Below are positions 12,700 through 22,711 of a stretch of 64,000 nt of DNA, one piece after another. Under the pieces are notes generated by a model. That model was not told the DNA's origin. It did not search any database and was given only the letters and a program-made list of their open reading frames with translations. This stretch comes from Marsupella aquatica. Its lineage: Eukaryota > Marchantiophyta. Both the position numbers and the translations under genes were made by a program. Positions within the stretch are counted from its first letter, which is position 1. Every line of letters begins with the position of its first letter. The stretch covers positions 2,914,001 to 2,978,000 of the forward strand of contig OZ316895.1 in NCBI GenBank assembly GCA_973895155.1. Direction: 5' to 3'.

Positions 12700-14180
12700 A
12701 AAAACGTCTTTTTTTGAAACTTCTCATAAAACTCAAAACTCAACACCGCCGTGTAGCCCACGAAGCTAGAAGTCCAATACTGAAAGCCAAAATCAAAATC
12801 ATAATTCGACGGAAAAGTTATTCAAATTTTGGTTGGGGTGGGTAAAACCTTGGGAAACTCCCCCGTTTTTACCACCTCGAAGAATAACCAAAATACCAAG
12901 TACAACCCGTCGTCGGAATCGCGATGTGATCGGTGCGCCGCGTTGCTAACTCCAGTGGTAACGTCCTTGCCGAAAAAGAACTAAAAAAGTTACCATTCGG
13001 CGGACGGAATCTTTATCGAACGGCCAAAAAACAGCTCTCTATTTTTTGGAGGAATATTCTTGCACAGTCCAACAGGGCTCACAGGGGGCCGTTCCCCCTG
13101 TCGGAGCGGTTAAAATAGAGGGTCACAGGGCCCGGGATGAGGCACAACCAATGAGGAGGAGGAGAGAATTTTTTTTTCAGAAAAACACACTCTAAAGGGG
13201 TATTAAAGCCCCTGGCAAAGGCGTGCGTATTTGCGGCCAGAATCGCGTATAAACAACAAAAAACGTGAGAAAATGGGTTTAAAGGGGTCAAAATGCACAT
13301 ATTTTTGCATATTTGGGGCGTATATGGGCGTTTTTGGCCGTATTTGGGCCCAAAAAGCACGTTTTCATGCTTAAAGGGGTGTGGGAGGCCGGTGTTAGCG
13401 CCGGGGCATATGGCGAACCTGGTTTGTCGGGTATTGGGGCCGTATTGGGGCAAAAAATGCCCTAAACTAATCTTAAAAATGTGCCCAAAATGACACAAAG
13501 GCCGTGTTACAAACCTCAGGCGCCTCCGCTTCGGTTTCCAATGAGAAAAGTGATGACCGCCGACATGAAAATGTTTCCGAATTGCACCGGCACGTCTGAA
13601 GCTCCACCAGAGAAAGAACTTCTGTTGCGTCGCCTTCACTCCGCGTCAAGTGCCAATCCCGGACTCAAAATGACCGTCTCGCCATGATCTCTCCGTTGAG
13701 CCTCAGCACTTCGCGTTTCTTCCTCCGAGTCAAGCGTCATGACGAGTAATCCGGTTCAGGGAAAAACAAGCACCATAGCTTGTCAAAAAACCAGAACGCC
13801 TCCTTCACTCGTCACGACGCACTCATTCCGCAAACGTCAGCAAACTAGATACCAAAACGACCAGCACGCTCCAACCTTCAACTTGAACTATCACATGCGA
13901 CGCCCCGCACACCGCATAGCTCACACCGTTGAAGAAACGATCTCTGGTTCTCCCCCAAAATACCGTCGAACACGAATAAACCCTGAACGACGCAAACATC
14001 AAATCCTCCGCACCACGGATACCGATCAACGAGTTCTAATCACCGTTAGAAAGCCCTCTCACTAACCTATCCGCACAACCACATACATTTGAGTTTCATG
14101 CGACGAAACTCCGAATGTACCATCGACAATGAATGCTGGAAAAACCTGTCATGAAAAAACCTCATCACCTCCTAGGCATA
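12700..14180 (-). other. Copia untranslated leader, about 1.5 kb, with a GGGC-repeat tract
   Basis: The distance from the primer site to gag is unusually long for a copia element. At about 13130-13510 the plus strand has recurring GTAT(T/A)TGGG(G)C and AAAGGGG phrases that keep a 186-codon minus-strand frame (13639-13079) open. That frame has no recognisable protein features and its openness is probably a side effect of the repeats. The tract may be a separate insertion inside the leader. Confidence 0.45.
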
Positions 14181-14191
14181 CTCTGATACCA
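14181..14191 (-). other. Primer-binding site for initiator tRNA-Met
   Basis: On the minus strand TGGTATCAGAG lies two bases after the 5' LTR. It matches the 3' end complement of initiator tRNA-Met, the usual copia primer. It fixes the element's orientation. Confidence 0.93.
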
Positions 14192-14193
14192 CT

Positions 14194-14537
14194 TGTTGAG
14201 CATAGACGACATTCACAACGGCAAGCCCATGAACCATCCAACGCACAATAGTCGACACAGAGAGATACGTGGTTCACCTCCACATGAGCCTACGTCCACG
14301 GGAACACACAAGAGCTTTACTGCACTCTAGGCCGACCGGCCATACCAAGCATCCACAGCACAAGCTCTCCCTATCTCTCAACTAGCTCCGTAACAATGAG
14401 CCTAAGTTCCACCAGGGTCTGGCATCAGCCCTGGCTATATGCACAACAGCACTACCGCTAACCTTAGCTAGGTCCTAACCCGAGTTAGCCTAACTGTGGT
14501 TAGCACAAGAGTCACAAGACTAGAGCAATATCTAACA
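14194..14537 (-). repeat. 5' LTR of the copia element
   Basis: This is the partner of the repeat at 7876-8219: same length, same ends, and followed by the target duplicate GGTAC. It would contain the element's promoter. Confidence 0.95.
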
Positions 14538-15615
14538 GGTACCAGGAAAAGAAAATTGCGCTTCCTAAAAGGCAAACCAAACAAGGGATTTGGAAAATTC
14601 ATCAGGAGCAGCACACTCCCAAAGACCGGGTAGTGATCAGGGACCGGCGGGGTCCCATACAGTGGGCCCATGCTAAAGGGGAACACTCTATCAGTCTACC
14701 AGTAGCGCAGCCTCTAAACCTGTAATGTAGTGTGGCTCATGGGGACGCGGGGGAAGGGCTGAACTTGAAGGGTATCATCATGGATTAGCCAAAGTCCATT
14801 CCATGTGCCATAATCCCGAGACATTGCGTGATGAGCCTCTCCAAAGGTGGACTTCCCCATGCAAATCTTGGCTTTATGTTGGGCCCAGTCCCGTTGGAGG
14901 TAGATGCCGAGTCGATACCAAGCCTGACTTCAAGTCTTGACAATCTTAATTGACAGGGCAGTCAAGCTCTCAACTGCTTTGGATGAAAATGTCACTTTTA
15001 CATTTGTTGAGTAATGGGATTACTTCTTGATGACTAGGGCATCAAGTTGCCATCCATACTTGCAGTGTGCGCCTTAAAAAATGAAATTTTGGTGTATGTC
15101 GAGCCTTGAGTAAAGTCTGACAAAGTGACACATGGGGTCAACTGAAAATATGGCACTACAAGTGGTCTGGCATTTACAGGTCCTTTTTCGGCACATCATG
15201 TAAACAATGCTATCAGGGCAACTTCAGAGTATTTGTGCCAGTCCATGGAGGTTTGTGGGTCCCTGGGGTCCAAATCGAATGAGATAAAATATCAAATCTA
15301 AAATGTATATCACAAATCTGATAACACCATGTGATATAGATCCAGATCCTCCCATTTCCCCTAGTGGTGTATCGTGACAGGCTTTCGCACAACTCACCCA
15401 AGTTGATTGTCCATCACTCAATCGGGGAGATTAATCATCAGATTCTGGAGACAGACAACCCGACAAGAAGAGAAGGCCAACCACCATCATATGCGATAGC
15501 ACTTGTATGGTAAAATTCAATTGCCCCACTGCACAAGTGCACACTGCACAGCCAGTGAGCCAGTGTTGAAACACACGTGCCTGCGTTGCCTTTTCCTTTC
15601 TTCAAGTCTCTGTAC

Positions 15616-15619
<4 letters not shown>

Positions 15620-15660
<41 letters not shown>
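15620..15660. repeat. (TA)n microsatellite
   Basis: About 20 uninterrupted TA units, followed by GTGCTGCC. It is likely to be length-polymorphic. Confidence 0.97.
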
Positions 15661-15663
<3 letters not shown>

Positions 15664-16744
15664 CTGCCATTTTAAGCTTTGCACTTGAAGAAAAGGTTGA
15701 CCTCCTCTCTGTGTCGTTCTGGTATGTGCCAAAACCCCAGGTGGCTCCACCCAAGGTATGCAGGTGACTAACTTAAATGACTCAAACCCCAAGCCGGTGG
15801 GAGTCGTGAGATCTGGTCTATTTGGGGAAGTTTGGTGCAACCGTTTTTCGTCTGGTTTCATACAGTAATTTCGCTATTTCTTCTGTGGAGTTCAGGATTT
15901 CTCAGGGTTGGCATTTAGGATCTATCCATTTCGGATCTGGCGCCTTCATATCTTTCCTCGACGAATGGTTTCTCTCGAGTGGAAGCTTCTTGGTACCAAT
16001 GAAAGATCCACTCCAAGTGTGTAGTCTACAGCACCCAGTGCATTGAGAAATATCTCAGCCAGGTCTTTATATACAAGACTAGCTTTGAACATTCTTATTG
16101 CCATCCCGACTGAGGATGACCCAAACTTTGGCGTACATGTGTCCTGGATTGGAAATTAATCCCCTACTTTAGTATATGTTAGTGTAATCTCTCAGACTTA
16201 TTTCATAAAAATATGTAGACATTCTGGTACAGAACCCCTAGAATGGACGTCTCCAGGGAAGAAGTTGCATGTTATTTCCTTACGTGCTGGAATGTCTTTT
16301 AATAGTAGACCTAACTGCAGAGGTTGTACGTGTTCTAGTGCAAGTTTTACAAAACGTTTTCAAATAGAACCTATCGGCAAACTCTTTTTGACATGAACTG
16401 GCATGACCTGACAAAACCAGCACAAAACGGCAGGAAAATTTGCATGGAAACTCTTTTGGCAACCAAATCGATGCATAGAAGTTGTTGAAAGGAAGGACCA
16501 ACAAATAGAAAACTAATAAGTTTATGGATAGGTCTCATGTGCTGAAATGTGTGATTGTCATTGCTTCAAAAATGTTAGAATTCTTTTTTCAATATATAGT
16601 GTCTCACAATTAAGGTTCTCCAAGCATCTTTCCTTGGAAGACATGTTCTTGAATTTGTGCTAGAATGCACAAAAAATATATGGGACTTTCAGGTGAGTAT
16701 ATTCTCATGACATCACTTATATAACTCATAGATAAACTCATAAA

Positions 16745-17210
16745 CTCATGGCACATTTGCTACTAAGTGGTGGCGAAGTGGCTTGGGAATTGATACAAAG
16801 AGGTTTTTCAAAAGGCTTTGGTGAATATTTGCTAAAGTATCCATATTTGACCATACATGGATCTCTAGTCATAATTTGACTAAACAAACCTGTTAAGCCT
16901 GGGAGGCTTCTAGTGACCCGCGGCCCTCCCCGCTTGCCAGTACAGGAAACGGCGTAGAGCACTTTTATGTGGAAATTTTTTCCAAAAGATACTTCACTTA
17001 GCATTAAAAGCACTCTTCATTTTTTGTACAAGTTTTGGCATATTTGCTACCAGGTGGTGGTGAAGTGGCTTGCAAATGAATCGAAGAGGTTTGTAAGAGC
17101 TTAGTGATTATCTGCCAAAATCATCAGTCCATATCCAATAGTCCATAGATCTAATGGTCATTTTGTGACTGTACAAACTTGTTAAGCCTTGGAGCCTTCT
17201 ATGTGCAGCA
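16745..17210. repeat. Imperfect direct duplication, about 200-bp units
   Basis: Both copies carry GGCA(C/T)ATTTGCTAC and later AAAC(C/T)TGTTAAGCC. Their starts are about 292 bp apart. The copies are clearly diverged, so the duplication is old. Confidence 0.5.
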
Positions 17211-18394
17211 TAAGTGCCACCTGTCCAACTACAAAAGGAAAGCTGCTTAAAAGCCTTAGTTTGCCAATTTTGGCTAAAACTGTGCCAGTTTCTTTTCTAG
17301 ATTAGCCAGTTCCTTGCCTAACAACAGACCCCATTAGCCCAAATCTGATGGTTATCCTTAAATGTAGGAAGATCTAACAGTTAAAAATTAACAGAAGAAA
17401 ATTAGAGAAGGAATATTCTTAGCATTGTCTCCTTCATGCAAGACTACATTCACCCACCCTGGTGAAAAAGAGATAGCCTTTAAGTAAATTTAAAATGACC
17501 AGTCTATGTTGCCCACCTAAGAGCATCGACGCCCATGTCCTAGCCCTGTATCCCCTACACGTCCCAACAGTGATCAATTTTCTGGGGGTTGCTACCCCAG
17601 CAGTACTTTGCATAGCTCAATGAATCTATCTCCACATCTGCCACCAAAAGTGGACTCTAGCAAAGCCCACCTTGGCACCTTACCATATGAGTGATCAACT
17701 TGCAATGATCAAGTGACAATGCACTCAAGTACCAGTCTATTTTAGTGAGTGAAAAGGCATCATCCCCACTTGAAACTACAGGAAACTGTGTCTACGAGGA
17801 ACTAAGAGTGAAAAATCCAGAGCAATCGTAGTTAGCGAAGATATTTTTCACCCCCTCCATGTACTGTAGTGCGGTCTTGGTTTGCACAAACCCCACAATA
17901 AACAAATGATTATTCCGCAAAGTAGCCCCACTAGCAAAACTTTGTGGGGTCCTTGTGAAACTTAGAAATATTTTGTCATGCAAATCTCAAAGAATGCTCC
18001 AAGCATCCTGGTGCAAGCACTGATTACGGACCCCCACTAGGGGTCTCTTGTAAATTCTCTGCCATGAGGTTGCGCCACATCACCACAACTAGCCACAAAC
18101 AGGAATAATCATACTTTTAACAATAACAAACATGCACATTCATGTTTGTGGCAAAAGCAAAGTAATTTTTGGGACGCCATGCCGTAAATATTAAATGTAA
18201 AAAAAAACCAAAATACAAATGAAGAGATGTCATTTAGTAAAACAAAGTTATCATTTTGATGTTTGTCAAAGATATATCAGTGTTTTATATCAAAATGCTC
18301 ATATTTTTTAATTGTTTGCAAATTTGAAAAAAACAATCGATAGAAATGTACATAGTTAAGACCCCTTTGGCTTCACATTGTAAAACTAAATAAT

Positions 18395-18895
18395 AAATCT
18401 CCTTTGTACTTGATAAAATAGATCTGCCAATGTTTGATTCATTGGAAAATTCAAGATCACAATTTAGAAACTTGTGATCTCTTTAGTAATGTTTGACTTG
18501 ATAAAATCTCTCAATGTCACACTCATTGGAAAGCTAGAGTAAAATTAAAAACTCATCATCTCCTTAGTACTTGACAAAATCTATCAATGTTAGGTTCATT
18601 GGAAAGCTAGAGAAATTTAGATACTCATAATTTCTCTATTTCTTGACAAATAATCTCAATGTCACACATTAGAAAGCTAAAGAGATTGAAAACCTCCTGA
18701 TCTCTTGAGTACCGTGACAAAATTTGACATGAAATTTGTCAATGTCGGACTCAATGTTAGAAAGCTAGAAGAATTCATGAACTCATGATCAAAATTTTTT
18801 ATACTCACACTCATTGGAAAGGCGAAGAAATTCAAAAACTCATATGGAACTTGACAAAATTTGTCAATTTGAGGCTCATTGGAAACCCTTTCTCG
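18395..18895. repeat. Degenerate tandem satellite, about 60-80-bp units
   Basis: Six or more diverged units share the phrases CTTGACAAAAT, TCAATGT and CTCATTGGAAAGCTAGAG, spaced about 60-80 bp apart with indels. The whole stretch is A/T-rich and non-coding. Confidence 0.75.
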
Positions 18896-19377
18896 ATTAA
18901 GAGATATCACAATCTCGTCACCGTCACAAGCTTAGCCGCTACAAATTGATTTCTTTGATTCTTTGATCTGAGCCAAAACCTAGAGAGTTGAGACTCCCTA
19001 TTGTAAGAACATATTTTCTTTGTGCAGTTGAACAGGTAGAATGATCTTCATGTTTTGGCCAATAAATCTTGAGACATGAATATCCCAATGCATCCTTGAA
19101 TGCCTGGAATCTGTTTTCCCTCCAAATGATGCTGTTCTATGAATCACATGTCCCAACGTGCATTACTGTCAGTTAATGAGCCTATATGTGTCCCCAACCA
19201 AGCTATCATTTTTGGTGTAACTTTAGCCCTAGAGCAAAATGTGTACTCAGCTTATGGCAAGGGATAAAACCTGAATATTTGAGGAGCACATGTGCAATGA
19301 GTTCACTAATTCACATACAAGTTCACTAATTAGTAAGATAGGTCACATAGCCTTACTCAACAAAGACTTGGTAAACT

Positions 19378-19705
19378 CTCGGGGGGGTCACTATATGGAG
19401 GGTCATACATCGCGTGCGACGTTTTAGGGTTTGACCCCCCTAACTTTAAAGTGAAAAATATTTTTTTGCAAAGCCCTTTCTTTCTTAAAATTTTGTCATT
19501 TTTTATTAAAAAACCCCTAAAAACTTTATAGAAAGTATTTTTTGCAATTAAATAGGCCTATGTGTTCTTTAAAGTCGACCAATCAATAAAACATGCCCTA
19601 TGTGTTCTTCCACCAAACTTTGGAAGTCTTCCGCCACACCCATTTAAATGGGCCTATACTTCGTCGCACGTGATGTGTCACTTCCGTGGAAGTGACCCCC
19701 CCGAG
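19378..19705. mobile_element. MITE, 328 bp, 8-bp TSD (hAT-like), copy 2
   Basis: It is flanked by a perfect 8-bp duplication, GGTAAACT (19370-19377 and 19706-19713). Ends are inverted: CTCGGGGGGGTCACT on the left and AGTGACCCCCCCGAG on the right. Subterminal CGCGTGCGACG is mirrored by CGTCGCACGTG. The interior is A/T-rich and non-coding. Termini and subterminal motif match the 237-bp element at 6978-7214. Both TSDs begin with GG. Confidence 0.85.
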
Positions 19706-21853
19706 GGTAAACTGTGAAAATAAAACTCTGGTATGTGATTCTAGTCTTTCTCTGAGATTAAAAAGTAAATTCTTTAGATAGTAACACTTTGGTAACACGG
19801 CATTGTGGGCCATAATTGTCTTGTGGGCCATAATCTACAACTATAATAAGGGATCCCACCTTTTGTTGTCCTTAGTCCCAATACAAAAAAGCTCCTGGGC
19901 GGGAAAGATCCACAGCTGTTGGATTCAATTACCTGTTTTCTCTGACCATTGATGAAGAAATATGCACCCCTAGCACATATGTGCTTCCCGCTGCCCCATA
20001 AAGGCTCCGGCCTGACTCCCTATGGGCATGCCCTCCTTGCACAGTGCAATGCACTGGCATAGGGCCCGTTCCCTAGAAATATGAAGGTTAGAGCTCGAGT
20101 CCCGAGAGGCTATTATTGCCCAGAATACGCTAGAAAGAGCATTCTATTACACTTGAATGCCAAAGAGACTTGTTTTAAAGTGGTTTGATCTTAAATAAGG
20201 GAGAAGTTTCAGAATTCCAGGATTGAAATCTGGACTGTGCATTTTTCTTCAGAAAAGCACCAAAATTACAAAGGGCTCCCTAAAAGCACAGAAAAGTATT
20301 CCACTAGGGAGATACCTGGTTTCTTAGGGGCTTGATTTAGGTAGCCTTTGGGCTCAGGATTGTCACAAGTTTCTGTTCCTCTGGCCGCCGGTTAACGTTG
20401 TGCCTATATCAGTATTTGTGCCTCGGCCTCTCATCCGTGGGGCTTTAGCAGTTTAACGTACATACAAAGGGCAAAGCACAATAAACTGCAATGCGAACTA
20501 CCACTCAAGTTAAGTTAACAAGGCCCCTCTTGTTGGAACGAGGACTAACATTTTGGCTCCAAGACTTTCTATGGCACTTTGGATTTTTTTGAAGCTGCTA
20601 TATGGTGAATGCAACTTTTGGTATTTTGTCTTATTCAAACTTCTTTTGTTATGCATTTTTATTTCAATGTGTCTTACCAAGGTGCATCCTTTGTATAGTT
20701 TAGATTTCCAATTTATTCTGGCACCCCTCTAATTTTTTTAAATCTTTGCTATATTTTAAGATCATCCACCCTGTAACAAAGTTAGTTGAATTTCTAGCCC
20801 TTATTCTCACGAGTACAAAAGAAATGATCTAAATAATGTGCATATCTTATGTATTTAAGTACTAGTCATGGTTTTGTGTCTTAAATTTATGATTTTAATT
20901 ATTTTGAGTGTCATTAACTAAAATAAATATCTCTACTCATGTACATTATGTGTACATCTCAATATCATAAATTTAAATTTTACTGTTCATTTTTTTTTAA
21001 CATGAGTATTTTTATTTTTGTACCCTGCACAAGTTTCAATATCATAGACTGTACATATTTCTAGTCAATATCCTGTTTATTTAATTAGAATATCTATATA
21101 TCACTAAAAAACATGTATATCATTAAAAAAATAAAACATGTTCCAGGAGCATGCTATATGGAACTTGGCACCAGAAAAAAGCAAAATACTGCTTTATTAG
21201 GTTGGTGTAGAATAGATTTCCTTTCCTAGCCTAATAATACGGCTGTGCCCGGAGTCACTGTAGTGAGGAGTAGGGTCTAGGGGACAGCTCTTTTGTGTTG
21301 CGCCTGCCCCCTGCCCCCCTGCCGCAGCCTGCCCGTCAGGGTATTGAATGCAGTCGTACACAGTCATGCCTTTTTGAATCTTATGGAATCATCATCGAGC
21401 CAGCCCACTAGCCCAGCCCGGCAGCCCAGCCCAGCCTACTAGTCTAGGGCCTAGGCTGCCCTGCCAGCACGAGGGAACAAAAATGGCACGAAATTTCGCC
21501 GCATGTCCGAAAAAGGTCCTCGTACGGTTAGAAGAGGGATGTAGAATGATAGTAAATAGTTAAATACCCTGTACGAGTAGAAACGCGTACGGTCGGACCA
21601 GGGAGGTGAATATTTAGTAAACTCCTCTACTAGGAAAATCTCTGCAGTAATGGTGACTGGGTTCACGCATCCCGAAGTGAAAAAGTTAGTTTCCTGGAGG
21701 TGGTCATTTATATTTCTCCCGACCACAAAGTTTTCTCACCCCACTTTTTCTGGCATTTTCACAGTGGCTATCCAAAATATGGGTTCGTGGCCTATTCCTA
21801 GAATGTGGCAACGTATGAAAGTTTTCAGGGTGCAGCGTCTGGTGTTTAGAGCC
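19706..21853. other. Gene-free spacer
   Basis: No supported gene or structured element. The stretch 20560-21130 is A/T-rich. The stretch 21240-21450 is GC-rich with repeated CAGCCC/AGCCC phrases. Confidence 0.4.
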
Positions 21854-22077
21854 AACGTGCATGTGAAGGGTTGTAAAAATGTAGGCCCTAAACTTCAGTT
21901 ATGTCACCCAACTTGCATGTGAAGGGTTGTCAAAAATTAGGCCCTAAACTTCAGTTATGTCACCCAACTTGCACGTGAAAGGTTGTCAAAAATTAGGCCC
22001 TAAACTTCAGTTATGTCACCAAACTTGCATGTGAAGGGTTGTCAAAAAGTAGGCCCTAAACTTTAGTTATGTCACCT
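21854..22077. repeat. Tandem array, four 56-bp units
   Basis: Units start at 21854, 21910, 21966 and 22022, exactly 56 bp apart. Each runs from AAC(T/G)TGCATGTGAAGG through AGGCCCTAAACTT to TTATGTCACC. Units differ by only a few bases, so expansion was recent. Confidence 0.93.
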
Positions 22078-22267
22078 TATGTATGGAGCAGAGTTGTCTG
22101 TCACATCCTCCTCCTACACCAGGCCTGATGCCGGTTTTTATGGAATCCTGAGGGCAAGGGCTGGAACCTTTCCCACCTTGCATTTTCTGTCTTCTTGTAC
22201 TTGTGTCATCGGCCTCCTGGATGCTTGTCATTGTGGAAGATCTCCTTTTTGCTGCAGTTGAAGGGCC

Positions 22268-22711
22268 ACATTTTATTTTATTTTATTTTTAATGAAAGGA
22301 GGGGCCAACCCCATCAATTAACCTGGGGGCAAAAACCGCCCGGGAAAAAAAGGACAGGGTACAACACAAATCAAAGAAGAAACTCCCAGGAGAGAAGAGA
22401 ACCCCAAGTCTCCTCCCCCCCCAACTACCCACGACAGCAACCCCAGAGAGCTGGGCGTCCAAGCCACAACCCCAAGGGGAGCGGCACAAACCAAGCCAAG
22501 TCGACACCAACTTCTGTCTATACAGCAGAGTCCCCCCTCTACTCCCTAAGTAATTAGTAAGGTAACCTTTCCCCGGCAGACTAAGCTGTCTACACTTTGC
22601 AACAAAAACATGCACCTGAGCGTCAGCCCAATCCACCTCAGCCATCCCTTGGCCAGACCCAAGAGTGAAGCAAATGCACCGGGATTCACTCTTCATAGCT
22701 ACCATTACCAT
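22268..22711 (-). mobile_element. Possible 3' end of a LINE-type element (minus strand)
   Basis: On the minus strand, a segment ending in TTCATTAAAAATAAAATAA-type A-rich sequence (22268-22300) is preceded by a run of CCCCAGGTTAATTGATGGGG character. From memory this resembles the 3' ends of plant L1-like elements. No reverse transcriptase is present and no target duplication was found. A 140-codon minus-strand frame here has no family resemblance. Low confidence. Confidence 0.28.

Larger units (their letters stand above)
7876..14537 (-). mobile_element. Complete Ty1-copia LTR retrotransposon, 6.66 kb, minus strand
   Basis: Two 344-bp LTRs (7876-8219 and 14194-14537), each TG...CA, bound the element, and a perfect 5-bp target duplication GGTAC lies at 7871-7875 and 14538-14542. 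Read on the minus strand the order is 5' LTR, tRNA-Met primer site, a leader of about 1.5 kb, gag, protease, integrase, reverse transcriptase, RNase H, polypurine tract, 3' LTR. Integrase before reverse transcriptase defines copia (Pseudoviridae-type) elements. By eye the LTRs differ at only five positions, all transitions, so insertion was fairly recent. The coding region nevertheless carries several stops, frameshifts and a changed RT active-site residue, so this copy should not be autonomous. Confidence 0.95.
14543..19377. other. Gene-free spacer with simple and tandem repeats
   Basis: No gene is supported. It contains a (TA)n run, an imperfect direct repeat of about 200 bp with a 292-bp offset (about 16745-16930 and 17036-17210), and the degraded satellite at 18395-18895. 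A block at about 17230-17460 is a diverged relative of 23440-23640 upstream of the KANADI gene. Confidence 0.5.

Noticed and set aside
13079-13639. 186-codon minus-strand frame in the copia leader
   Set aside because: Openness is explained by internal repeats. No domains, and it lies in an untranslated part of the element.
22195-22557. 120-codon plus-strand frame
   Set aside because: Low-complexity Pro/Gln/Arg reading of what looks like a transposon 3' end on the other strand.
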